Shown here piece by piece: positions 54,201 to 64,000 of a stretch of 64,000 nt of DNA. Source of the DNA: Megascapheus bottae (Eukaryota; Chordata; Mammalia; Rodentia; Geomyidae); NCBI GenBank assembly GCA_024803745.1, contig JANJXV010000162.1, forward strand, positions 92,501 through 156,500, written 5' to 3'. The notes below the pieces were generated by a model. It made no database searches and was not told the origin of the DNA. It saw nothing but the letters and a program-made list of their open reading frames with translations. A program made the translations under genes and the position numbers. Each line of letters opens with the position of its first letter. The first letter of the stretch is position 1.

Positions 54201-56830
54201 CCCTACCCTAACCCTAACCCTAAAACTAACCCTCACGCTAACTTTAACCCTAACCCTTACCCTTAACCTAAACCTAACCCTAACCCTAACCCTAACCCTT
54301 ACCCTTACCCTAACCATACCCCTAACCCTAATCCTTGCCCTAACCCTAACCCTAACACTAATACTTACCCTAACCCTAAACGAACCCTTAACCTAAACCT
54401 AACCCTAAACCTAACCCTAACCCTTACCCTTACCCTAAGCCTAACCCTAACCGTAAACCTAACCTTAACCCTAAACCTTACCCAGACCTAACGCTAACCC
54501 TATCCCCAGCCCTTACCCTAACCCAAACCCTAACCGTTACCCTAACCCTAACCCTAACCTTAACCCTAACCCTAACCCTTACCCTAACCCTAACCCTAAT
54601 CTAATCCGAACCCTAACCCTATCCCTAACCCTAACTCTTATCCTTAACCTAACCCTAACCCTAAACCTAATCCTAACCATAACCCGTAACCCTAACGGTA
54701 ACCCTAACCCTAACCCTAACCCTTACCCTTACCCTAACCCAAAACTTAATGCTAACCCTAACCCTAACCCTAACCCTTACCCTAACCCTAACCCTAACCC
54801 TAATCCTTACCCTAACCCTAAACCTAACTCTTACCCTTTGCCTAACCCTAACCCTAAACCTAACGCTAACCCTTACCCTAAACCTACACCTAACCCTGAA
54901 GCTAAAGCTAACCCTAACCCTTCCCCTTACCCTAAACCTAAACCTAACCCTAACCCTAACCCTAACCTTAACACTTACCCTAAACCTAACCCTAAACCTT
55001 ACCCTTACCCTAACCCTAACCCTAAACTTAACCCCAACCCTAAACGTAAACCTAACCCTATCCCTAACCCTTACCCTAACCCTAATCCTAACCCTAACCC
55101 TAACCCTAAAACTTACCCTTACATTAACTCTAACCCTAACCCTAACCCTACCCCTAACCCTTATCCTAAACCTAACCCTAACCCTAACCCTAAACCTTAA
55201 ACTAAACATGACACTAACCCTAACCCCTAACCCTAACCCTAACCATAACCGTAACCCTTTCCCTAACCCTAAATCTAACCCTAACCATTACCCTTACCCT
55301 AAACCTAAACCTATCCCTAACCCTAACCCTAACTATTACCCTTACCCTAACCCTAATCCTAACCCTAACCATAACCCTAAACCTTACCCTTACCCTAAAC
55401 CTAACCCTAAACCTTACCCTAACCATAACCCTAGCACTAACCCTAACCCTTACCCTAACTTAACCCTAACCCTCACCCTTACACTTACCCTAATGCTAAC
55501 CCTAACCCTAACCTTAAACCTAACCCTAACCCTTAACCTAACCCTAACCCTAACATTAAATCTAACCCTAAACCTAACCCTAAACCTATACCTTACCCTA
55601 ACCCTAACCCTAAACCTAACCATAACCCTTACCCTTACCCTAACCCTAACACTAACCCTAAACCTAACCCTATACCTAACAATTACACTTACCCTAACCC
55701 CAACCCTAAACGTAACCCTAACCCCACCCGTAACCCTAACACTAACACTAACTCTTGCCCTAACCCTAACCCTAACCCTAACTCTTAACCTAAACCTAAC
55801 CCTAACCTTAACCACAACCCTTACCCTTACCCTAACACTAACCCTAACCCTAACTCGAAACCTAACCCTAACCCTAAACCTAACCTTACCCTTACCCAAA
55901 ACTAACCCTAAATCTGAACCCAAACCTTACCCTTACCCTCACCCTAAACCTAACCTTAAAGTTAACCCTAACCCCAACCCTTAACCTTACCTTAACCCTA
56001 ACCCTTATCCTTAAACTAACCCTAACCCTAACCCTGAACCTAACCTTAACCCTAAACTTAACCCTTACCCTTAACCTAACCCTATCCTTAACCCAAACCC
56101 TAACCCTAACCTTAACCCTAACCCTTACCCTAACCCTTACCCTAACCCTAAACCTAACCCTAACCCGAATCCTAACCTAACCCTAACCCTTCCCTTACCC
56201 TAACCCTAACCCTAAAATTAACCCGAACCCTTACCCTTACCCTAAACCTAACCCGAAATCTAAGCCTAACCCTAAACCTAACCCTAACCCTAACCCTAAA
56301 CCTAACCCGAACACATACCCTTACTCTAAACCTAACCCTAACCCAATCCGTAACCCTAAACCTAACCCTAAACATAACCCTAACAATAACCCTAACCCTT
56401 ACCCTAAACCTAATCTTAACCCCAACACTAAACCTAACCCTAACCTTAACCCTAACCCTTAACCTTACCCTAAACCTAACCCTAAACTTAACCCAAACCC
56501 TAAACCTAACCCTAACCCTAAATCTTACCCTAACACTTACCCTTACCTGAAAATAACCCTAACCCTAACCCTAAACCTAACCCTAAACCTAACCCTAACC
56601 CTTACCCTAAACCTAACCGTAACCCTAACCATAACCCTTACCCTTATCTTAACCCTAACCCTAAACCTAAACCTTACCCTTACCCTAACGCTAACCCTAA
56701 CCCTAAAACTAACACTAACCCTAAACTTAACCCTAACTCTAACCCTAACCCTTACCCTTACCCTAACCCTAACCCTAAACCTAAAACTAACCCTAACCCT
56801 AACCTTAACCCAACCCTTACCCTTCCCCTA
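54201..56830. repeat. Family 6 unit, copy 2
   Basis: CACGCTAACTTTAACCC lies at 54234, CATGACACTAACC at 55207, AACTTAACCCTAACCCTC near 55453, ATTAACCCGAACCC near 56215, ACACATACC at 56311, AACCCCAACAC at 56418 and ACCTGAAAATAACC at 56545. The next copy follows at an offset of about 2,530-2,625 bp. The long Leu-Thr/Pro-Asn open frame at 54749-55984 lies here; it starts at AATGCTAA and is a repeat reading. Confidence 0.8.
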
Positions 56831-59160
56831 CCCTAACCCTAACCCTAAAACTAACCCTCACGCTAACTTTAACCCTACCCTTACCCTTAACCTAACACTA
56901 ACCCTAACCCTAACCCTTACCCTTACCCTAACCATACCCCTAACCCTAACCCTTACCCTAACACTAACACTAACACTTACCCTAACCCTAAACCGAACCC
57001 TTAACCTATCCCTAACCCTAAACCTAACCCTAACGCTTACCCTTACCCTAAGCCTAACCCTAACCCTAACCCTAAACCTTACCCAGACCTAACCATAACC
57101 CTAACCCTAGCCCTTACCCTAACCCAAACCCTAACCGTTACCCTAACACTAACCCTAACTTTAACCCTAACCATAACCCTTACCCTAACCCTAACCCTAA
57201 TCTAATCCGAACCCTAACACTATCCCTAACCCTAACTCTTATCCTAAACCTATCCCTAACCCTAACCCAAATCCTAACCATAAACCCTAACCCTAACTGT
57301 AACCCTAACCCTAACCCTAACCCTTACCCTTACCCTAATCCAAACCTTAATGCTAACCCTAACCCTAACCATAACCCTTACCCTAACCCTACCCATAACC
57401 CTTACCCTAACCCTAACCCTAACCCTAATCCTTATCCTAACCCCAAAACTAACTCTTACCCTTTGCCTAACCCTAACCCTAACCCTAAACCTAAACCTAA
57501 CCCTGACCCTAAACCTAACCCTAACCCTTACCCTTACCCTAAACCTAAACCTAACCCTAACCCTAACCTTAACCTTAACACTTACCCTAAACCTAACCCT
57601 AAATCTTACCCTTACCCTAACCCTAACCCTAACCTTAACCCCAACCCTAAATGTAAACCTAACCCTAACCCTAACCCTTACCCTAACCTCAATCCTAACC
57701 CTAACCCTAACCCTAAAACTTACCCTTACATTAACTCTAACCCTACTCCTAACCCTTATCCTAAACCTAACCCTAACGCTAACCCTAAACTTTAAACTAA
57801 ACCTGACAGTAACCCTAACCCCTAACCCAAACACTAACCATAACCGTAACCCTTACCCTAACCCTAAATCTAACCCTAACCATTACCCTTACCGTAATCC
57901 TAAACCTATCCCTAACCATAACCCTAACTCTTACCCTTACCCTAACCCTAATCCTAACCCTAACCATAAACCTAAACCTTACCCTTACCCTAAACCTAAC
58001 CCTAAACCTTACCCTAACCATAACCCTAGCACTAACCCTAATCCCTTACCCTAACTTAACCCTAACCCTCACCCTTACACTTACCTTAACGCTAACCTTA
58101 ACCCTAACCTTACCCTTACCCTAACCCTAACCCTAAACCTAACCGTAACCCTTACCCTTAACCTAACCCTAACCCTAACGCTAACCCTAACCCTAACCCT
58201 AACCCTAAACCTAACCCTTACCCTTACCCTAACCCCAACCCTAAACGTAACCCTAACCCCAACCGTAACCCTAACACTAACCCTAACTCTTGCCCCAACC
58301 CTAACCCTAACCCTAACCCTAACCTAACCCTAACCCTAACCTTAACCCCAACCCTTACCCTTACCCTAACACTAACCCTAACCCTAAATCGAAACCTAAC
58401 TGTAACCCTAACCCTAACCTTACCCTTACCCAAAACTAACCCTAGACCTGACCCTAAATCTTACCATTACCCTCACCCTAACCCTAACCTTAAAGCTAAC
58501 CCTAACCATAACCCTAACCCTTACCTTAAACCTAACCCTTATCCTTAAACTAACCCTAACCCTAACCCTGAACCTAACCTTAATCATAAACTTAACCCTT
58601 ACCTTTAACCTAACCCTATCCCTAACCCAAACCCTAACCCTAACCTTAACCATAACCCTTACCCTAACCCTTACCCTAACCCTAAACCTAACCCTAACCC
58701 TAATCCTAACCTAACCCTAACCTTACTCTTATCCTAACCCTAACCCTAAAATTAACCTGAACCCTTACCCTTACCCTAAACCTAACCCGAAACCTAAGCC
58801 TAAACCTAAACCTAACCCTAACCCTAAACCTAACCCTAACACATACCCTTACTCTATACCTAACCCTAACCCAATCCCTAACCCTAAAACTAACCCTAAA
58901 CATAACCCTAACAATAACCCTAACCCTTACCCTAAACCTAACCTTAACTCCAACACTAAACCTAACCCTAACCCTAACCCTAAAACTTAACCTTACCCTA
59001 AACCTAACCCTAAACTTAACCCAAACCCTAAACCTAACCCTAACCCTAACCCTTACCCTAACACTTACCCTATCCATAAACCTAACCCTAACCCTAACCC
59101 TTACCCTTACTCTTACTCTAACCCTAGCCCTAAACCTAACGCTAAATCTTAACCTTACAC
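56831..59160. repeat. Family 6 unit, copy 3
   Basis: CACGCTAACTTTAACCC lies at 56859, CCTGACAGTAACC at 57802, AACTTAACCCTAACCCTC near 58046, ATTAACCTGAACCC near 58747, ACACATACC at 58839 and AACTCCAACAC at 58946. The order is the same as in copies 1 and 2, with more single-base differences. Similarity fades after about 59.1 kb. Confidence 0.8.
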
Positions 59161-61699
59161 TCACCCTAACACTAACCTTAAACCTAACCCTAAACCTAAC
59201 CCTAACGCTAACCTTAAACCTAACCCTTATCGTTACCCTAACCCTAACCCTAACCTTAACCCTAACCCAACCCTAAACTTAACCCTTACCCTTACCCTAA
59301 CCCTAAACCTAAATCTAAACGTAACCCTTCCCCTTACCCTAACCATAACCCTAACCCAAACCCTAACCTAACCCAAATCCTTACCCTTACCCTAACCCTA
59401 ACCCTAAACCTAACCCTAACCCTAAACCTAACTCTAACCCAAACCCTAACCCTTACCCTTACCTGACTCAAACCCTAACCCTAGCCCTATCCCTTACCCT
59501 TATCCTAAACCTAACCCTAAACCTAACCTAACCCTAACCCTAACCCTTACCTTTACCGTAACCCTAACCATAACCCTAACCCTAAACCTTACCCTTACTC
59601 TAAACCTAACCCTAACTCTTACCTTAAACCTAACCCTAACCCTAACCCGAACCCTGACCCTTACCTTACCCCTAACCCTAACCCTAACCCTTTCCATTAC
59701 CGTAACGCTAACCCTAACCCTAACCCTAACACTAACCCTAAACCTAAACCTAACCCTAAACCTAACCTTAACCCCAACACAAATCTAAACATAATCCTAA
59801 ACCTAACCCTTACCATTACCCTAACCCTTACTGTAACCCTAACCCTCACCCTTACCCTAACCCTAACACTAATCCTAAACCTAACCCTTACCCTAACCCT
59901 AACCCTAACCCGAAACCTAACCGTAACTCTAACCTTGACCCCAACCCTTACCCTTACCCTAACCCTAACCCTAACCCTAACCCTGAACCTAACCCTACCC
60001 CTAACCCTAACCCTTTCCATTACCCGAACCCTAACCCTAACCCTAACCCTAAACCTAAACCTAACCATAACCCTAACCCTAACAGTAACACTTAGCCTAA
60101 CCCTAACACTAACACTTAGCCTAACCCTAACCCTAACCCTTACCCTTACCTTAACCTAACCCTAACCCTTACCCTTACCCTAACGCTAACCCTAACACTA
60201 ACCCTAACCCTAAACCTAACACATACCCTTACCATAACCCTAACCCTAACCCTAACCGTAACACTAAAACTAAACCTAAATCTAACCCTAACCCTAACCC
60301 TAACCCTAACCCTAACCCTTACCCTAACCCTAACCTTAACCCCAACACTAAATCCAACCCTAAACCTAACCCTAACCCTTACCTTTACCCTTACCCTAAC
60401 CCTAAACCTAATTCTAACCCTAACGCTATCCCTAACCCTCACCCTTATCCTAACCCTAACACTTAACCTTACCCTAAACCCTACTCTAACCCTAATCCTA
60501 ACCCTAAACCTTACCCTAACATTAACCCTAAATATAACCCTTACCCTTACAATTACCCTAACCCTAACCCTAACCCTAACCCTTTCCCTTACACTAACCC
60601 TAAACCTAACCCTAAACCTTAAGCTTACCGTTACCCTAAACCTAACCCTAACCCTTACCCTAAACCTAACCCTCACCCTAAGCCTTACCCTTACCTTAAC
60701 CCTAACCCTAACCCTAACTCTAACCCTAACCCTAACCCTAACCCTAACCTTAACCCTAAACCTACCCCTAACCTAACCCTAACCCTAATCCTACCCCTAA
60801 CCCTAACCCTAACCCTAACTCTAAACCTGACCCTAAAACTTACCCTTACCCTCACCCTAACCCTAAACTTAAAACTAATACCAACCCTAACCTTAACTCT
60901 AACCTTAAACCTAAAACTTATCCTTACCCTAAACCTAAATCTAACCCTTACCCTAACCCTAACCCTAACCCTAACCCTAACCATTACCCTAACCCTAACC
61001 CTAACCCTAACCGTAACCCTAACCCTAAACCTAACCCTAAACCTAACCCTAACAATAACCCTAGCCCTTACCCTAAACTTAACCTTAACCACAAAACTAA
61101 ACCTAACACTAACCCTAACCCTAACCTTTACCCTTACCCTAACCCTAATCCTAAACTTAACCCCAACCCTAAACCTAACCCTAACCCTAACCCTTACCCT
61201 AACACTTACCCTAACCATAACCCTAACCCTAACCCTTACCCTAACACTTACCCTAACCCTAACCCTAAACCTAAACCTAACCCTAACCCTAACCTTAAAC
61301 CTAACCCTAACCCTAACCCTAACGCTAACCTTAATCCTAACACTTCTCCTTACCCTAACCCTAACCCTAACCCTAACCCTACCCAACCCTAAACTTAACC
61401 CTTACCCTCACCCTAACCCTAGCCCTAAACCTAACCGTAACACTTACACTTACCCTAAACCTAACCCTAACCCTAAACCTAACCCTTACCCTAAGCCTAA
61501 CCCTTACCCTTAGCCTGACTCAAACCCTAACCCTAACCCTATCACTTACCCTTACCCTAAAACTAAACCTAAACCTAACCCTAACCCTAACCCTAATCCT
61601 TACCCTTACCCTAACCCTAACCCTAACCCTTACCCTAAACCTAACCCTAATTCTTACCCTAAACATAACCCAAACCCTAACCCTACTCCTGACCCTTAC
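59161..61699. repeat. Degenerate repeat with core landmarks
   Basis: ACACATACCC at 60219 is followed 119 bases later (two hexamers more than usual) by AACCCCAACACTAAATCC at 60338. CCTTTCCATTACC occurs near 59691 and 60014, a weak older repeat about 323 bp apart. CTTAGCCTAACCC occurs at 60091 and 60115, a 24 bp doublet. The rest is ordinary degenerate hexamers. Confidence 0.65.
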
Positions 61700-62345
61700 C
61701 TTAATCCTAACCCTAACCTTAACCCTTTCCCTTACCATAAAGCTAACCCTAAACCTAACTCTAACCCTAAACCTAACCCTAACACATACCCTTACTCTAA
61801 ACCTAACCATAATCCTAACCGTAACCCTAAACCTAACCCTAAACCTAACCCTAACAATAACCCTAAACCTGTCCCTAACCCTAACCTTAACCCCAACACT
61901 AAACCTAACTCTAAACCTAACCCTAACGCTAACACCTAACCCCAACCCTAACCCTTACCCTTACCCTAACCCTAACCCTAACCCTAAACCTTACCCTTAT
62001 ATTAATTCTAAACCTAACCCTTACCCTAAACCTAAGTCTAACCCTAACCCTAACCCTAACCCTTAACTTTACTTAACTCTAACCCTAACCATAACCCTTA
62101 CCCTTATACTAACGCTAACACTAACCCTAACCCTGACCCTAACGCTAACCCTAAAACATACCCTTACCCTAACCCTATCCCTAACCCTAACTGTAACCCT
62201 AAACCTAAACCTAAACCGAACCCTAACCCTAACCCTAACCCTTACCCTAACCCTAACCTTAACCCCAACACAAAACCTAACCCTACTCCTAAACCAAACC
62301 TTTACCCTAACCCTAACCCTAATCCTAACCCTAACCCTTCCCCTA
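61700..62345. repeat. 1,655 bp-spaced duplication, copy 1
   Basis: Landmarks are ACACATACC at 61782, AACCCCAACAC at 61889, CTAACACCTAACCCC near 61929, TTATATTAATTC near 61997 and TTTACTTAACTC at 62068. They return 1,643-1,667 bp later. TATTAATTC is unusually AT-rich for this array and makes a clear tag. Confidence 0.8.
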
Positions 62346-62410
62346 ACCCTAACCCTAACCCTAACAATAAACCTAACCCTAACCCTAATCTTAAACCCAA
62401 CCCTTACCCT

Positions 62411-62710
62411 TACCCTAACCCTAACCATAACCCTAAACCTAACCCTCACCCTAACCCTAACCCTTACCCTTACCCTAACCCTAACACTAAACCTGACCCT
62501 AAAGCTAACCCTGACCCTAACCCTAACCCTTACCTTAACCCTAACCCTTATCTATACCCTTACCCTAACCCTAACCATAACCCTAAACCTAACCCTCACC
62601 CTAACCCTAACCCTTACCCTTACCCTAACCCTAACACTAAACCTGACCCTAAAGCTAACCCTGACCCTAACCCTAACCCTTACCTTAACCCTAACCCTTA
62701 TCTATACCCT
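62411..62710. repeat. Perfect 150 bp (25-hexamer) tandem duplication
   Basis: 62411-62560 and 62561-62710 are identical at every base as I read them, including the rare AAAGCTAACCCTGACC and TTATCTATACCC. A third partial copy begins at 62711, with one difference at its first base. Such identity is the most recent-looking event in the window. Confidence 0.93.
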
Positions 62711-63369
62711 AACCCTAACCCTAACCATAACCCTAAACCTAAACCTAACCCTAAACTTAAACCTTACTCTTACCCTAACCCTTACCCTAAACCTAATCTT
62801 AACCCTAACCCTTACCCTTACCCTAAAGCTAAACCTAACCCTAACCCTAACCCTTACCTTTACGCTTACCATATCCCTAACCCTAAACATAAATCTAACC
62901 CTTACCCTTACCCTAAACCTAACTCTAAACCTAAGCCTAACCCTAAACCTAACCCTAACCCTAACCCTAACCCTAACCCTTACCCCTACTCTAACCCTAA
63001 CCCTAACCCTAACCCTAAACCTTACCTTACCCTAAACCTAACTCTAAACCTAAGCCTAACCCTAAACCTAACTCTAACCCTAACCCTAACCCTGACCATT
63101 ACCTTAACCCTAACCCTAACCCTAACCCTTACCCTTACCCTAACTGTAAAACTAACCTTAACCCTAAAACTAAACCTAACACATACCCTTACCCAAAACC
63201 TAACCCTAAACCTAACCCTAACCCTAACTGTAACCCTAAACCTAACACTAACAATACCCGTAACCCTTACCCTAAACCTAACCTTAACCCCAACACTAAA
63301 CCTAACCCTAACCCTAACCTTTACCTTTACCCTAACCCTATCCCTAAACTTAACCCCAACCCTAAAGCT
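62711..63369. repeat. Degenerate spacer between the 1,655 bp-spaced copies
   Basis: This is ordinary degenerate hexamers. ACACATACC at 63179 is followed 107 bases later by AACCCCAACACTAAACC at 63286. A short motif CTAAACCTAAGCCTAACCC is repeated near 62927 and 63045. Confidence 0.65.
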
Positions 63370-64000
63370 AACCCTAACCCTAACCCTAACCCTTTCCCTT
63401 ACCATAACGCTAACCCTAAACCTAACTCTAACCCTAAACCTAACCCTAACACATACCCTTAACCTAAACCTAACCATAATCCTAACCGTAACCCTAAACC
63501 TAACCCTAACAATAACCCTAACACTTTCCCTAACCCTAACCTTAACCCCAACACTAAACCTAACCCTAAACCTAACCCTAACGCTAACACCTAACCCCAA
63601 CCCTAACCCTTACCCTTACCCTAACCCTAACCCTAACCCTAAACCTAAACCTTATATTAATTCTAAACCTAACCCTTACCCTAAACCTAAGGCTAACCCT
63701 AACCCTAACCCTAACCCTTACCTTTACTTAACTCTAACCCTAACCCTTACCCTTATACTAACGCTAACCCTAACCCTAAACCTGACCCTAACGCTAACCC
63801 TAACACATACCCTTACCCTAACCCTATCCCTAACCCTAACTGTAACCCTAAACCTAAACCTAAACCGAACCCTAACCCTAACCCTTACCCTAACCCTAAT
63901 GTTAACCCCAACACAAAACCTAACCCTACTCCTAAACCTAACCCTTACCCTAACCCTAACCCTAATCCTAACCCTAACCCTTCCCCTAACCCTAACCCTA
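63370..64000. repeat. 1,655 bp-spaced duplication, copy 2 (cut by the window end)
   Basis: This repeats the order of 61.7-62.35 kb: ACACATACC at 63449, AACCCCAACAC at 63544, CTAACACCTAACCCC near 63586, TTATATTAATTC at 63652, TTTACTTAACTC at 63723, ACACATACC at 63803 and CCAACACAAAACC near 63908. It is still matching copy 1 at the last base, so the duplication and the array continue beyond the window. Confidence 0.8.

Larger units (their letters stand above)
1..64000. repeat. Degenerate telomere-type (CCCTAA)n / (TTAGGG)n array filling the window
   Basis: Every line of the window reads as CCCTAA hexamers with scattered substitutions. Common variants are CCCTTA, ACCTAA, CACTAA, CGCTAA, TCCTAA, CCATAA and CCGTAA. 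The phase shifts now and then through CCTAA or CCCCTAA units. All of it has the C-rich strand on top; I saw no inverted stretch. Perfect runs are short, about seven units at 1371-1412 being among the longest. TTAGGG is the telomere repeat of vertebrates, many other animals, many fungi and some protists. Terminal telomere made by telomerase is normally close to perfect, so this is either old telomere-proximal sequence or a large internal telomeric block. It is non-coding. Neither edge of the array is in the window. Confidence 0.97.

Noticed and set aside
54749..55984. 411-codon + strand open frame of Leu-Thr then Pro-Asn repeats
   Set aside because: It is the CTAACC and CCTAAC readings of the hexamer, with a register shift between them. 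It starts at a chance AATGCTAA variant. It resembles a beta-rich or proline-rich protein only because of the repeat.
1..64000. CRISPR-like array (short repeats with variable stretches)
   Set aside because: The repeat is a contiguous six-base unit with no distinct spacers, no constant 25-40 base repeat and no cas genes.
1..64000. Plant-type telomere (CCCTAAA)
   Set aside because: CCCTAAACC is frequent, but the register shows it is CCCTAA followed by ACCTAA, a substitution. The unit length stays six.
1..64000. Transposon insertions or telomere-targeted retroelements
   Set aside because: I looked for stretches that break the hexamer pattern. None longer than roughly 20-25 bases was seen, and there are no terminal repeats, poly(A) tails or reverse-transcriptase-like frames.

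Overview
The whole 64 kb window is one continuous, degenerate telomere-type repeat. On the + strand it reads as CCCTAA hexamers (TTAGGG on the complement) in a single orientation from first base to last. Most hexamers carry zero or one substitution, and 5-mers or 7-mers occasionally shift the register. I found no gene, RNA gene, transposon, CRISPR array or unique-sequence island. The long open frames are by-products of the hexamer: its frames encode Arg-Val, Leu-Thr or Pro-Asn dipeptides and rarely reach a stop by a single substitution. TTAGGG points to a eukaryote (vertebrates, many other animals, many fungi, some protists). Length and CpG-to-TpG differences between copies lean towards an animal with a methylated genome, but I cannot name a species. 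CCCTAA on the + strand is the orientation expected at the left end of a chromosome; a large internal block would look the same.

Under the degeneracy is a clear higher-order structure. Copies tens of hexamers to several kilobases long share the same rare variant hexamers in the same order, so the degeneracy is inherited and not sequencing noise. By neighbourhood: 1-1.36 kb, leading degenerate repeat; 1.36-12.2 kb, a family with a ~3,018 bp period nested in a 4,682 bp duplication; 12.2-13.75 kb, linking repeat; 13.75-18.7 kb, a near-identical 2,480 bp tandem duplication; 18.7-28.2 kb, an older 3.3-3.8 kb duplication plus a partial third copy; 28.2-30.6 kb, a block ending in a 474 bp duplication; 30.6-49.8 kb, a mosaic with 2.58 kb, 1,195 bp and 4.33 kb duplications and several small ones; 49.8-59.2 kb, three copies of a ~2.6 kb unit, the first enlarged; 59.2-64 kb, a 1,655 bp duplication that runs off the end of the window, with a perfect 150 bp doublet inside it.

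The most informative signal is a two-landmark core (ACACATAC, then ~106-107 bases later TTAACCCCAACACTAAACC or a one- or two-base variant) that recurs in nearly every neighbourhood. It implies that most or all of the array descends from one already-mutated ancestral segment, spread by kilobase-scale duplication. The duplication ends I could place sit inside short perfect CCCTAA runs, as expected for recombination between misaligned hexamers. Coordinates of block edges are approximate (tens of bases), because edges fall in sequence that matches anything else in the array.
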